Under the pieces are notes generated by a model, which saw only the letters and a list, made by a program, of their open reading frames with translations, was not told where the DNA came from and did not search any database. The position numbers were made by a program, and so were the translations under genes. From Bacteroidales bacterium (GTDB lineage: Bacteria; Bacteroidota; Bacteroidia; Bacteroidales; UBA932), in assembly GCA_016293535.1 (NCBI GenBank), contig JAEDEB010000027.1, positions 1-27,510 on the forward strand: a DNA stretch of 27,510 bases, read 5' to 3'. Of the stretch, positions 1-9,381 are shown in pieces; the stretch's first letter is position 1, and each line of letters opens with the position of its first letter.

Positions 1-437
1 CCCATCTGTACCGAGTTTCCTTCGCTCTCCCCGTGGAAGTTCAGATGCGGCACAAGTACATTGTATCCGAGTGAGTCGCGGAACATCCTGGCAATCATCA
101 TCATAGCAACAGGGCTGCTCTTGTAGCCGTGGACAATGACAGCGGACTTGCGTGCATTCACCTCAGCCTCTGCATAATATGCGCAGATCTTGAATCCCTC
201 GTCGTCGGTGATGGAAGTATCCCTCAGAATCCCGGCGTTCTCGAGCGAGTCCATCCATTCGCGCAGCAGAGGATATTTCGGGCATACCCTTTCCTTCTCC
301 ACCTGCATGTCGCGTTCAGGAATGCCTTCAAGTGCATAATTGACCATATAGAACCCGCCGCCGAAGGATATGCCGACGAGAACGACAAGGACGATGACCA
401 CCGTCCACAAAGTAATTTTCAGAGCTTTCGATTTCAT
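1..437 (-). CDS. Alpha/beta hydrolase, membrane-anchored, 5' portion only
   Basis: The reverse strand reads from an ATG at 437 to the window edge without a stop, giving about 145 residues of a protein whose 3' end lies outside. Residues about 5-28 are a strongly hydrophobic single membrane anchor (TLWTVVIVLVVLVGI). The stretch SAVIVHGYKSSP followed by VLVPHLNFHGESEG matches the start of the alpha/beta-hydrolase fold: the HG oxyanion strand-turn, then the D/N-x-H-G segment seen in Bacteroidota serine hydrolases. The nucleophile Ser, acid and His would lie beyond the edge and cannot be checked. It is divergent from the transporter at 574, so the intervening bases probably hold both promoters. 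The substrate is unknown; family-level assignment only. Confidence 0.75.
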   Translation of the reverse strand, partial: MKSKALKITLWTVVIVLVVLVGISFGGGFYMVNYALEGIPERDMQVEKERVCPKYPLLREWMDSLENAGILRDTSITDDEGFKICAYYAEAEVNARKSAVIVHGYKSSPVAMMMIARMFRDSLGYNVLVPHLNFHGESEGNSVQM

Positions 438-573
438 GAAGTATGAGATTTTTCGGCAATATAGCAATCTTCCGGATTTCTGAAACTTGTTTTTTCAAAT
501 TCCCTTGATTCTTCAGCAAAGTGACAACAAATCTGAGTATATTTACGAGTGCTTAGAGAAATTGGAATTGGTA

Positions 574-1503
574 ATGGACAAGAGTAAGTTCAAAGGTCAT
601 CTGGCCGCCTTCACGGCATACGCCATTTTTGGCATTAACATAGTGTCTACCAAGGATATATCCAACTGCGGTCTAATTCAGCCAATGGTCCTTTTCACTT
701 TCAGGGCCATAGGGGCGACCTCACTCTTCTGGCTGATTTCGCTCTTTCTGCCCAAGGAGAAAATTGCACCCAAGGACCTTGGACTGACTGTCATCGCTTC
801 ATTTCTCGGCCTGTTTCTGACCCAGACCAGTTTTCTCAAGGCAATGTCCTGCACGACTGCAATAGACGCATCCATAATGGGATCGGTTTCCCCAATCTTC
901 ACGATGTTCGTGGCGGCAATCTTCCTCAAGGAGCCCATCACCTGGAAAAAGGCGTTCGGGGTCTTTCTCAGTTTCGGAGGCATAGTATATCTCATACTGA
1001 ACTCCATTTCCATATCCCACGGAGCCGACAGGACCACTCCCCTCGGAGTGCTGATGATGTTCGTGAATGCAGCAAGCTTCGCCTGCTATCTCGGCATATT
1101 CAGGCCGCTGATTGAGAAATACAGCGTGGTGACCTTCATGAAATGGATGTTCCTGTTCTCCCTTCTGATGGCACTCCCCTTTTCCGCAAAGGGGCTCGCA
1201 ACCACCCCCTACGGTGAGATTGGCATGAAGGTCTGGCTCGAAGTGGGCTTCCTTGTCCTGTTCGCCACCTTCGTGTCATATTTCCTCATTCCATACAGTC
1301 AGCAGCGTCTGCGCCCTACCTTAGTGAGCATGTACACCTACCTCCAGCCTACCCTTGCCGTCATCATCAGCATAATGACCGGCATAGACCACATGAGCAT
1401 CAGAAAGGCCGCAGCGATGATTCTCGTCCTTCTCGGTGTCATAATAGTCAACCGCTCGAGAGCCTTGGACAGGGGCGGTGCGGCCGGAGAGACCGCAAAA
1501 TAA
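574..1503 (+). CDS. EamA/DMT-family transporter
   Basis: This 309-aa integral membrane protein has about ten hydrophobic segments arranged as two EamA repeats, as in the drug/metabolite transporter superfamily. The first repeat includes FTAYAIFGINIV, FTFRAIGATSLFWL and the GSVSPIFTMFVAAIFLKEP segment typical of the fourth helix. The second has FATFVSYFLIPYSQQRLRPT and LVSMYTYLQPTLAVIIS, the equivalent motif. I chose ATG 574 because residues before it (an in-frame ATG at 487) are polar, not conserved-looking and lie in probable promoter DNA, while MDKSKFKGHL leads directly into helix 1. Substrate cannot be read from sequence; members export amino acids, nucleosides or metabolites. The gene is followed 37 bp later by the alpha-2-macroglobulin gene and could be cotranscribed with it. 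Confidence 0.9.
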   Translation: MDKSKFKGHLAAFTAYAIFGINIVSTKDISNCGLIQPMVLFTFRAIGATSLFWLISLFLPKEKIAPKDLGLTVIASFLGLFLTQTSFLKAMSCTTAIDASIMGSVSPIFTMFVAAIFLKEPITWKKAFGVFLSFGGIVYLILNSISISHGADRTTPLGVLMMFVNAASFACYLGIFRPLIEKYSVVTFMKWMFLFSLLMALPFSAKGLATTPYGEIGMKVWLEVGFLVLFATFVSYFLIPYSQQRLRPTLVSMYTYLQPTLAVIISIMTGIDHMSIRKAAAMILVLLGVIIVNRSRALDRGGAAGETAK

Positions 1504-1540
1504 TGAACAAAGTTCCAATATCGACAATATTTCCAGAAAC

Positions 1541-4500
1541 ATGAAAAACTTTACTTCTGCCATCTCCAGGCTTGTATATGCGCTTGCATTGGCCGCCACA
1601 GCACTGTCCACCGCTTCCTGCCGTGGAGGAGCCGAGCCTGCCACGGAGTTCTCCTCCTTCGTTAAAGCATGCACCGGCGGTGTCATATCCTGCAATTCGA
1701 CAGTCAAAGTCGAGTTCACCTCCGGCTACGGGGCATCAGCAAATGCCGCTGATGCCATAAGCTTCTCGCCGTCTGTCAAAGGCACGGTGCGCTGGATATC
1801 AGACAAAATGCTCGAATTCACCCCGGATGAAGGGGAACTTGTTCCGGGAAAAGTATATGAAGGAACAGTGGATCTCGGGAAAATCGCTGGAGTGAAAGAA
1901 AGGGAGATGAAGAAATTCAGGTTCAGTTTCGCAGTCGCCGCCAAGAAAGCCCTGCTCGAGCTTGAAAATGTCAGGATTTCCGCTTCCGACCCTGAGACTG
2001 CGACTCTCATCGGAACGGCAAGCTTCAGCTCCGACTTTCCGGCAGACAAGATAGGTGAAGTCCTGTCCTTCAAGCTGGATGGCGAGCAGTTGTCTTTGGA
2101 AACCGCTGAGTTCAAAGAAGTTCAGCCGGGTTATTTCAACTTCTCCATCCCCGGAATCCGCAGGGAGCATGAGGACCTTGTCCTTAAAGCCGTGCTTTCC
2201 GCATCCCGCTACGGATACAAGAAGGACTGCAGCGCCGAGGTCACCATACCGGGAACGGAAGTTTTCTCAGTGGTCGATGCCGTCAACCGCTATTCCGAGG
2301 GTTCACCCTATGTGGAAGTATTCTTCTCGAACCCTGTCGACATGGACCAGAACCCGGCAGGCCTCTTCAATCTGGAAGGTACGGGACGCTGCCGCTACGA
2401 CCGCGCCGGCAACACGGTCAAAATTTACTACGAATCCTTCGGACGGGACGAAATCAAGCTCGAGGTGGCTCCGGGTGTGCTCAGCAATGACGGAACCAAA
2501 CTCGGGGAAACCTTCCGCAGGACTTTTGCAAGCTGCGAAGCAAAACCTGAGGTAAAGCTGTGCATCAGCGGAAACATAATGCCGGACACGGACAATCTCC
2601 GCATACCTTTCACTGCTGTCAACCTCAATGCCGTCGACATATCTGTAATAAAGATTTATGCTGACAACCTGCTTACATTCCTTCAGGAGAACGACCTCGA
2701 CGGGGACAGCGAACTCCGCCGGAGCGGACGTCTGATACTGCGCAAAACCCTCCGGCTGGACTCCGATCCAGAACTCAACCTCAAGGAAAAGAATCTGTTC
2801 TGCATTGACCTTTCTGGCATAATGGCAAAGGAGCCGGGGGCAATATACCGTGTAAGACTCTCATTCAGAAAGGATTACTCGCTCTGGGGCAAGGAATCCG
2901 GGAGCATGAGCTCCGGCGAAGGCGAACTCGTGGAACTCTCGTCTGACGGTCTCACAGAGATTGACGAGGCCGAATGGGACAAGCCGTGGGGATACTACTA
3001 TGAGGACTTCTACGACTGGATGAGGTATGACTGGAAGGAAAGGGACAACCCCGCCAACGACAGTTTTTATATGGAATCCGGTCGTTTCCCTGTAATCAAT
3101 CTCCTGTGTTCCAACCTCGGTCTCATAGCCAAATCTGCCGACAACGGAAAGCTCTGGGCCACTGTCACGGAGATTACAAGCGCAAAGCCGGTCAGGGGAG
3201 CTGAACTGACGGTTTACAATTACCAGCTCCGGAAAATTGGTTCCGGCAAGACGGATGCTGAAGGTCTCGCTGAAATACAAACAGAAGGAAAACCTTTCGT
3301 CATCACGGCCAAAAGCGGGAACAGCACTGCCTACCTGAAGATGAAGGACGGTGAAGAGAACCCCCTCAGCCGCTTCGACGTAGGCGGAAAGACCGTCACC
3401 AGGGGCATCAAGGGCTTCATCTACGGAGAGAGGGGCGTTTGGCGTCCGGGCGACAGAGTACATCTCGTGCTCCTGCTCGAGGACAGGGAGAATGCCCTTC
3501 CAGAGGGCCATCCTGTCACTATGGAAGTATATTCCCCACAGGGTCAGTTCTACGACAAGCAGGTCCTTCCGGGCCGCGGGGACGGCTTCAACGTCTTCGA
3601 ATTCAAGACAGCTGAAGATGACCCTACAGGAATATGGAACGTATATTTCAAGGTAGGAGGAGCAAGTTTCCACAAGTCCCTTCACATAGAGACCATCAAG
3701 CCAAACAGGATAAAATCCAAACTTGGGCTTCCGGACAAGACCCTTCAGGCCGGAAGCAGCTGCAGGATGGAGATTTCCGCTTCTTGGCTTACCGGGCCTG
3801 CGGCATCGGGACTCAGGGCTCTTGTGACCATGAATCTGAAGGAGAATTCCTCTCCTTTCCCTGAATACAAGGATTACAGATTCTCCCTTTTCGACGATGA
3901 CTATGAGCCTCAGGAGTTCGAGATTCTCGACAGGAAACTCGACGATTCGGGAAGGCTCTCCGCAGATGTGAAACTCCCTTCCGTTTCATCCGCGCCGGGT
4001 CTTCTCCAGGCCACTTTGACGACCAGGATATTCGAACCGGGCGGAGATGCAAGCATAAGCAGCAGCACCGCGCCATTCTCCCCTTACACTTCATACGTGG
4101 GCATAAAGTCCTCATCCTCAAAGGGAAACAGCCTCGAAACCGACAAGGACCAGACATTCAAGCTCGTAGTCCTCGACAAGGAAGGCAGGAAGGTAAGCGG
4201 GCACAGGCTCAGCTACCGTGTCATCAAGATAGACTGGTCGTGGTGGTGGGAAAGCCGCAGACGCCTGTATGATTCAGTGGTGGACGGACAGCATATGAAT
4301 GTCGTTTCATCCGGCACCCTCACTGCATCCGGTGGCGAAGCATCCTTCAATTTCAAGGTAGAATATCCTGACTGGGGCAGGTATTTCATACTCGTTCACG
4401 ACGAGACAAGCGGACACATCACCGGCGAGGTTTATCTCTTCGACTGGCCGGAGTGGAGAGGACGTGCAAGCATGCCTGATCCTGAGGGTGTCACAATGAT

Positions 4501-7039
4501 AAGCATAGGTACTGACAAGGACTCCTACAAGGTCGGCGAGACAGCTACCGTGTACATCCCTGCGGCAGAAAACGGACGGGCGCTCATTTCCATAGAGAAC
4601 GGTTCGTCGGTGCTCAGTCGCGCATGGGCCCGTACATCTGCGGAACAGACGAGATACAGTTTCCCTGTGACCGCGGACATGGCCCCGAATTTCTATGTCC
4701 ATGTAACCCTGCTCCAGCCGCATGTACACAGCGGCAACGACCATCCTCTGCGTTCCTACGGAGTCCATTGCGTCGGAGTAACGGACAATCAGACAAGACT
4801 CAAGCCGCAGATTTCGATGCCTGAGGTCATACGTCCGCAGGAAGAATTCACGGTCAAGGTAAAGGAAGAGAACGGACGTGCAATGACCTACACCCTCGCT
4901 ATTGTGGACGAGGGACTGCTCGGAATCACCTCATACAGAACCCCTGATCCTTGGGGCGAAATGTACGCGAAGGAGGCCCTCGGAGTCAGGACCTGGGACC
5001 TCTACGACGATGTTATAGGTGCATTCAACGGTCGACTCGCATCCCTGCTCAGCATAGGAGGCGACGAGGGCGTATCGAAGGAAAGGGTGCGCGACAACCG
5101 CTTCAACCCCGTAGTGAAATTCCTCGGGCCTTTCACCCTCAATGGAGGCTCTGACAGCCACAAGATTACGCTCCCGATGTATGTCGGTTCAGTCAGGGTA
5201 ATGGTGGTTGCAGGAAAGAACGGTGCATACGGCAGTGCGGAGAAGACCGTCCCTGTACGTTCGCCGCTGATGGTGCTCCCTACCGTTCCAAGAGTGATAG
5301 GCTGCGGAGAGGAATTCACCATCCCTGCAAACGTGTTCGTCATGGAGGATGGCATATCGGCAGTCAATGTCAGTCTGAAGATTAACGGCAATGCGAAGGC
5401 CGGTTCCGATAAATGCACCCTCAGTTTCAGCGGAACTGGGGACAAGATTGCCCGATTCAGTGTCAAAGCCGGAGACAGCGAGGGACGCATTGAATTCACC
5501 GTCACTGCCGAAGCCGGCGGGCACAAGGCCACAGAGACCGTATCTGTGGAACTCCGCAACCCGTCAGAACCGCTTTCTGCAATAGACCAGAGGGTTCTGA
5601 AGCCTGGTGAGTCGGCCGAATTCGCATGGAACGGCAAGGAAGCCATATCCGCTAGCCTTGAGGCTGCAGGCTTCCCGTCCATAGATTTCAACGGAGTGTT
5701 CACTTTTGTGAAGGACTACAGTTATTTCTGCACCGAGCAGCTCTCGGCAAGAGGACTTGCCCTTGTTTCCACCCTTGATCTGCTCAGCAAAGCAAACAGG
5801 GAGAAGGCGCAGGAGATGATTCCGGCCATACTTCAGCAGTTGTATTCCCGCCAGCTGCCTGACGGCGGATTCTCATACTGGAGCGGAGGAAGCACGGCTG
5901 ACGAATGGGCCAGCTCGATGGCCGGACAGTTCCTCAAGTCGGCCTCGGACAAGGGTTTCAAGATTGATTCGGGAGTTTTCAACTCCTGGAAGAACTTCCA
6001 GAAGAGAGCGTCAGTGAATTATCGCAGAAGCAGTTCCCCTGCCCTTGACGACCTTCAGCAGGCGTACAGGCTCTACACACTCGCCCTTGCAGGAGCCTCT
6101 GACGAGGCGGCAATGAACAGGCTCAAACTCAGCGAGAATCTTTCGTCACAGGCAGCATGGCGTCTCGCAGCCGCATATGCAGTTGCAGGAAAGAAGAATA
6201 TTGCCGTCGATATGACTGCAGGACTCGAGCGCAATGTCGAGCCTTACCGGGACGGTAGAAGTTTCGGCTCATCCACAAGGGACAAGGCCATGATGCTGGA
6301 GACCCTTGTGCTCACGGACGACATTGCGGGTGCCATGGTTTCCGCCAAGGACGTTGCAGATGCTATCAGGGAGGAGTACTACACGACCCAGACAGCCGCC
6401 TTCGCCTCCGTAGCCCTCGGCAGGCTTGCCGGCAAGATAGGCATGGAAGCCCTGAATATCAGCGTGGACGGCAAGGCGGTCAAGGAGGCTGCTGCCGTAT
6501 GGACCTCAGAGCTTGATGCATCAAAGGGCGGCGCTACGGTACGCAACAACGGTTCTTCAGAGATTTTCGTAAGCCTTGTAAGTTCTACCCGTCTGTCTGT
6601 CGGAACTGCAGTCGAGGAAAAATCTGAAGGCATCGGCATACGCAGGAGTTTCTGCAACACTGCAGGCGCTGCGATGGATCCTTCTTCGGTAAGACAGGGA
6701 AGTGACTTCTACGAGAAGATAGAGGTGGACAACATCAGCGGAAGAGACCTCAGCAACCTCGCTCTCACACAGGTAATTCCTTCAGGATGGGAGATTTTCG
6801 ACGAGAGGCTTTTCGGCTATTCTTCCAGGACCGATTCCGAACATAGCTACAAGGATATCAGGGACGACAGGACACAGTGGTTCTTCGACCTGCCCGCAGG
6901 CACGCGCAAGACCTTCTGGATCAGGCTTCAGGCTTCATTCGAAGGTAAGTTCCTGCTTCCTGCGGCTGTCTGCCGCGACATGTACGACAACAGGACCTCG
7001 GCAAATACCGCATCCGGAACCGCTGAGGTAAAAAGATAA
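1541..7039 (+). CDS. Alpha-2-macroglobulin family lipoprotein with intact thioester motif
   Basis: This 1832-aa protein is a bacterial alpha-2-macroglobulin, a broad protease trap held in the periplasm. The N-terminus is a lipoprotein signal with lipobox Cys at residue 27 (STASC). An in-frame ATG at 1478 inside the preceding gene would bury this signal, so ATG 1541 is the better start. GERGVWRPGD at about 629-638 is the conserved signature of the macroglobulin-like domains, and VDEGLLGIT at about 1122-1130 opens the alpha-2-macroglobulin domain. CTEQ at 1397-1400 is the CxEQ thioester motif used to bond covalently to attacking proteases; it lies in the alpha/alpha TED barrel (following PDGGFSYWSGG). 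The C-terminus carries the receptor-binding-like domain. Only 10 bp separate it from the PBP1C gene, the classical partner in E. coli (yfhM-pbpC) and other bacteria. Target proteases are unknown. Confidence 0.95.
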   Translation: MKNFTSAISRLVYALALAATALSTASCRGGAEPATEFSSFVKACTGGVISCNSTVKVEFTSGYGASANAADAISFSPSVKGTVRWISDKMLEFTPDEGELVPGKVYEGTVDLGKIAGVKEREMKKFRFSFAVAAKKALLELENVRISASDPETATLIGTASFSSDFPADKIGEVLSFKLDGEQLSLETAEFKEVQPGYFNFSIPGIRREHEDLVLKAVLSASRYGYKKDCSAEVTIPGTEVFSVVDAVNRYSEGSPYVEVFFSNPVDMDQNPAGLFNLEGTGRCRYDRAGNTVKIYYESFGRDEIKLEVAPGVLSNDGTKLGETFRRTFASCEAKPEVKLCISGNIMPDTDNLRIPFTAVNLNAVDISVIKIYADNLLTFLQENDLDGDSELRRSGRLILRKTLRLDSDPELNLKEKNLFCIDLSGIMAKEPGAIYRVRLSFRKDYSLWGKESGSMSSGEGELVELSSDGLTEIDEAEWDKPWGYYYEDFYDWMRYDWKERDNPANDSFYMESGRFPVINLLCSNLGLIAKSADNGKLWATVTEITSAKPVRGAELTVYNYQLRKIGSGKTDAEGLAEIQTEGKPFVITAKSGNSTAYLKMKDGEENPLSRFDVGGKTVTRGIKGFIYGERGVWRPGDRVHLVLLLEDRENALPEGHPVTMEVYSPQGQFYDKQVLPGRGDGFNVFEFKTAEDDPTGIWNVYFKVGGASFHKSLHIETIKPNRIKSKLGLPDKTLQAGSSCRMEISASWLTGPAASGLRALVTMNLKENSSPFPEYKDYRFSLFDDDYEPQEFEILDRKLDDSGRLSADVKLPSVSSAPGLLQATLTTRIFEPGGDASISSSTAPFSPYTSYVGIKSSSSKGNSLETDKDQTFKLVVLDKEGRKVSGHRLSYRVIKIDWSWWWESRRRLYDSVVDGQHMNVVSSGTLTASGGEASFNFKVEYPDWGRYFILVHDETSGHITGEVYLFDWPEWRGRASMPDPEGVTMISIGTDKDSYKVGETATVYIPAAENGRALISIENGSSVLSRAWARTSAEQTRYSFPVTADMAPNFYVHVTLLQPHVHSGNDHPLRSYGVHCVGVTDNQTRLKPQISMPEVIRPQEEFTVKVKEENGRAMTYTLAIVDEGLLGITSYRTPDPWGEMYAKEALGVRTWDLYDDVIGAFNGRLASLLSIGGDEGVSKERVRDNRFNPVVKFLGPFTLNGGSDSHKITLPMYVGSVRVMVVAGKNGAYGSAEKTVPVRSPLMVLPTVPRVIGCGEEFTIPANVFVMEDGISAVNVSLKINGNAKAGSDKCTLSFSGTGDKIARFSVKAGDSEGRIEFTVTAEAGGHKATETVSVELRNPSEPLSAIDQRVLKPGESAEFAWNGKEAISASLEAAGFPSIDFNGVFTFVKDYSYFCTEQLSARGLALVSTLDLLSKANREKAQEMIPAILQQLYSRQLPDGGFSYWSGGSTADEWASSMAGQFLKSASDKGFKIDSGVFNSWKNFQKRASVNYRRSSSPALDDLQQAYRLYTLALAGASDEAAMNRLKLSENLSSQAAWRLAAAYAVAGKKNIAVDMTAGLERNVEPYRDGRSFGSSTRDKAMMLETLVLTDDIAGAMVSAKDVADAIREEYYTTQTAAFASVALGRLAGKIGMEALNISVDGKAVKEAAAVWTSELDASKGGATVRNNGSSEIFVSLVSSTRLSVGTAVEEKSEGIGIRRSFCNTAGAAMDPSSVRQGSDFYEKIEVDNISGRDLSNLALTQVIPSGWEIFDERLFGYSSRTDSEHSYKDIRDDRTQWFFDLPAGTRKTFWIRLQASFEGKFLLPAAVCRDMYDNRTSANTASGTAEVKR

Positions 7040-7049
7040 TGTCCTGCCG

Positions 7050-9329
7050 ATGAAACGGTCAGGAAAATCAGCAAGGAGCAGAGTATGGCTGTCGGCAGCC
7101 GTACTCTGCTCCTTTCTGCTCATAGCCTGGCTGTTCTGCCTGCCCCGCAATCTTTTCAAGGGGACACAGTACTCCTCAGTGGTTCTCGCCTCTGACGGGA
7201 CACTGCTCGGAGCAAGGATTGCCGCCGATGGTCAATGGCGCTTCCCTGAAGAGAAAGTGGTACCGGAAAAATATGAACTCGCACTTATCGAATTCGAGGA
7301 CAGGCATTTCCGCATTCACCCGGGTGTAGATCCGCTCGCGCTCGGAAGAGCGATACGCGACAATCTGTCGGCACACAGGCGGGTCAGCGGGGCCAGCACC
7401 ATCACGATGCAGGTCATACGCCTGTCGCGCGGAAAGGAGAGGACGGTTTGGCAGAAACTGGTGGAGATGGTTCTGGCGACGCGCCTCGAACTGAGATGCA
7501 CCAAGGATGAAATCCTCGCCCTGTACGCATCGCACGCCCCTTTCGGCGGCAACGTGGTCGGACTTTCTGCTGCCTCGTGGAGATATTTCGGCCGCTCGCC
7601 GGAGGACCTGTCCTGGGCCGAGGCTGCGACCCTGGCCGTACTGCCTAACTCCCCTTCCGGCATCAATGTGGAACGGAACAGGGGTAAACTCCTGGCAAAG
7701 AGGAACCGGCTCATCGAAAGACTCTACGAGAAAGGCCTTATGGACAGGACGGATTATGAACTCGCCCTGGAGGAGGCTCTGCCTGAGCGACCCCATCCAT
7801 TGCCGGAACTGGCACCGCATTATGTAGCATACTGCTGCGCATCGAATCCCGGGGCAACTACTGCGACCACTATAGACGCATCCCTCCAGAAAAGGGTATC
7901 CGCCACGCTCGACCGATGGTCGCGGGAATTCAGCCAGAACGGAATCGCCGACCTCGCCGCTGTTGTCGTGGATGTACACAGCGGAGAGGTCAGAGCCTGG
8001 GTCGGCAATGCCGACCTCAAGAGGGAGAGGGAAGGCGCGCAGGTCGATGCTGCAAGAAAAGCGAGAAGCACCGGCAGCATCCTGAAGCCTCTGCTTTATT
8101 GTGCCTCCCTCCAGGAAGGGCTGATTCTGCCTCGGACCCTGCTTCAGGATACTCCGGTCAACATCAACGGCTTCAGCCCACAGAACTTCAACCTCAGGTA
8201 TGACGGAGCAGTCCCGGCTGACCAGGCCCTTGCAAGGTCTCTGAACATACCTTTCGTGAGACTGCTGAGAGAATACGGAACAGCTGCCTTCCACGAACTG
8301 CTGGGGAAACTCGGTATGAGTACGCTGACCCGCAGTCCGGACGATTACGGCCTCTCCCTCATACTCGGTGGCGGGGAAGGAAGGCTCGACGAGATTACGA
8401 AGATATATGCCTCGATGTCAGCATATTACCAGAAAGAACTCCCTGAGTCAGCGGACTTTCCTTTGCACGACAGGGCTGCAATCTGGTATACTTTCGAGGC
8501 TCTGAAAGAGGTGAACCGTCCCGATGAGCTTGACCTCAGAATGGTCAAATCTGCCAGAAAAGTGGCATGGAAGACTGGAACGAGTTATGGATTCAGGGAC
8601 GGATGGGCGGTAGGAGTGACCCCTGACTACGCTGTGGGCGTATGGGCAGGGAACGCCGACGGACACGGAATGCCGGGGCTCGTTGGCGGAAGGACAGCCG
8701 GACCGGTGATGTTTGACCTGTTCAACCTTCTTCCCCCTTCGGACTGGTTCGCCGGACCTCCTTACGGGGAATATGTCATGGCAGAAACCTGTCGGAAATC
8801 AGGTCATCTCAAATCCCTTTATTGCGACGAATGCGACACCATAGCACTGCCTGCGGCTGCTCTCAGAAGCGAACCCTGCCCATACCACAAGCCGGTAAGG
8901 CTGACAGCGGACGGACGGTACAGGACGGACTCCCCCGATGCGGGTGCGCGCCAGGTCAATATGTTTCTGCTGCCCGCAGCCATGGAATCGTATTACAGGA
9001 AAAACCATTCCGATTACGAATCCCTTCCACCACGCATCCCGGGCAGCATATCGGACGGCGAAACAGTGCCGATGGAATTCATCTACCCCGAAGCAGGCAG
9101 CGTATTCACGGTTCCCCGCCAGCTGGACGGCAAGGTCAGGGGCATTGCATTCCTTCTGGCCCACAGCACCCCTTCGGAGACTGTCTATTGGCATCTTGAC
9201 GGCTCCTACCTCGGGAATACCCGCTTCAACCATTCCATGACCCTGAATCCCGAACCCGGGGACCACGTACTCACTGCAGTGGACGGATCCGGAGCAAGAA
9301 TACAACTGCCTTTCTCCGTCCGGAACTGA
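7050..9329 (+). CDS. pbpC: Penicillin-binding protein 1C (bifunctional peptidoglycan synthase)
   Basis: The 759-aa class A PBP has a short cytoplasmic tail, one membrane anchor at about residues 11-31, then the glycosyltransferase 51 domain with catalytic EDRHF at 83-87 and GASTITMQ at 114-121. The transpeptidase domain has all three active-site motifs: SILK at 343-346 (nucleophile Ser343), SLN at 397-399 and KTGTS at 508-512. The C-terminal stretch after about residue 660 (EFIYPEAGSVFTVPRQLDGK, then a beta-rich tail) fits the BiPBP_C domain that distinguishes PBP1C. The domain order and length match the family. It polymerises and crosslinks peptidoglycan in the periplasm; with the adjacent protease trap it is thought to respond to envelope attack. 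The two genes are almost certainly one operon. No damaged motif is visible. Confidence 0.95.
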   Translation: MKRSGKSARSRVWLSAAVLCSFLLIAWLFCLPRNLFKGTQYSSVVLASDGTLLGARIAADGQWRFPEEKVVPEKYELALIEFEDRHFRIHPGVDPLALGRAIRDNLSAHRRVSGASTITMQVIRLSRGKERTVWQKLVEMVLATRLELRCTKDEILALYASHAPFGGNVVGLSAASWRYFGRSPEDLSWAEAATLAVLPNSPSGINVERNRGKLLAKRNRLIERLYEKGLMDRTDYELALEEALPERPHPLPELAPHYVAYCCASNPGATTATTIDASLQKRVSATLDRWSREFSQNGIADLAAVVVDVHSGEVRAWVGNADLKREREGAQVDAARKARSTGSILKPLLYCASLQEGLILPRTLLQDTPVNINGFSPQNFNLRYDGAVPADQALARSLNIPFVRLLREYGTAAFHELLGKLGMSTLTRSPDDYGLSLILGGGEGRLDEITKIYASMSAYYQKELPESADFPLHDRAAIWYTFEALKEVNRPDELDLRMVKSARKVAWKTGTSYGFRDGWAVGVTPDYAVGVWAGNADGHGMPGLVGGRTAGPVMFDLFNLLPPSDWFAGPPYGEYVMAETCRKSGHLKSLYCDECDTIALPAAALRSEPCPYHKPVRLTADGRYRTDSPDAGARQVNMFLLPAAMESYYRKNHSDYESLPPRIPGSISDGETVPMEFIYPEAGSVFTVPRQLDGKVRGIAFLLAHSTPSETVYWHLDGSYLGNTRFNHSMTLNPEPGDHVLTAVDGSGARIQLPFSVRN

Positions 9330-9351
9330 AAGACGGAAAGCTACAAATTAC

Positions 9352-9359
9352 TAAATTTG
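9352..9359 (+). promoter_or_regulatory. Candidate Bacteroidota -7 box for rmuC
   Basis: TAAATTTG fits the TAnnTTTG -7 element and ends 22 bp before the rmuC ATG. No clear TTTG -33 box is seen at the usual 19-21 bp distance, so this is a weak prediction. It would give rmuC its own promoter separate from pbpC. Confidence 0.35.
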
Positions 9360-9381
9360 TCCTTTTAATATAATTCAGACA

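Noticed and set aside
1478..1540. Earlier in-frame start for the alpha-2-macroglobulin gene
   Set aside because: It overlaps the transporter gene and would place 21 polar residues in front of a perfect lipoprotein signal peptide.
2861..3685. 274-aa minus-strand frame inside the alpha-2-macroglobulin gene
   Set aside because: Antisense to conserved macroglobulin domains; no start context or domain.
7176..8294. 372-aa minus-strand frame inside pbpC
   Set aside because: Opposite a protein with all GT51 and transpeptidase motifs; no motifs of its own.
9315..9337. Small hairpin TCCGTC/GACGGA at the end of pbpC
   Set aside because: Only 6 bp of stem, overlaps the stop codon and has no T tract, so not called a terminator.
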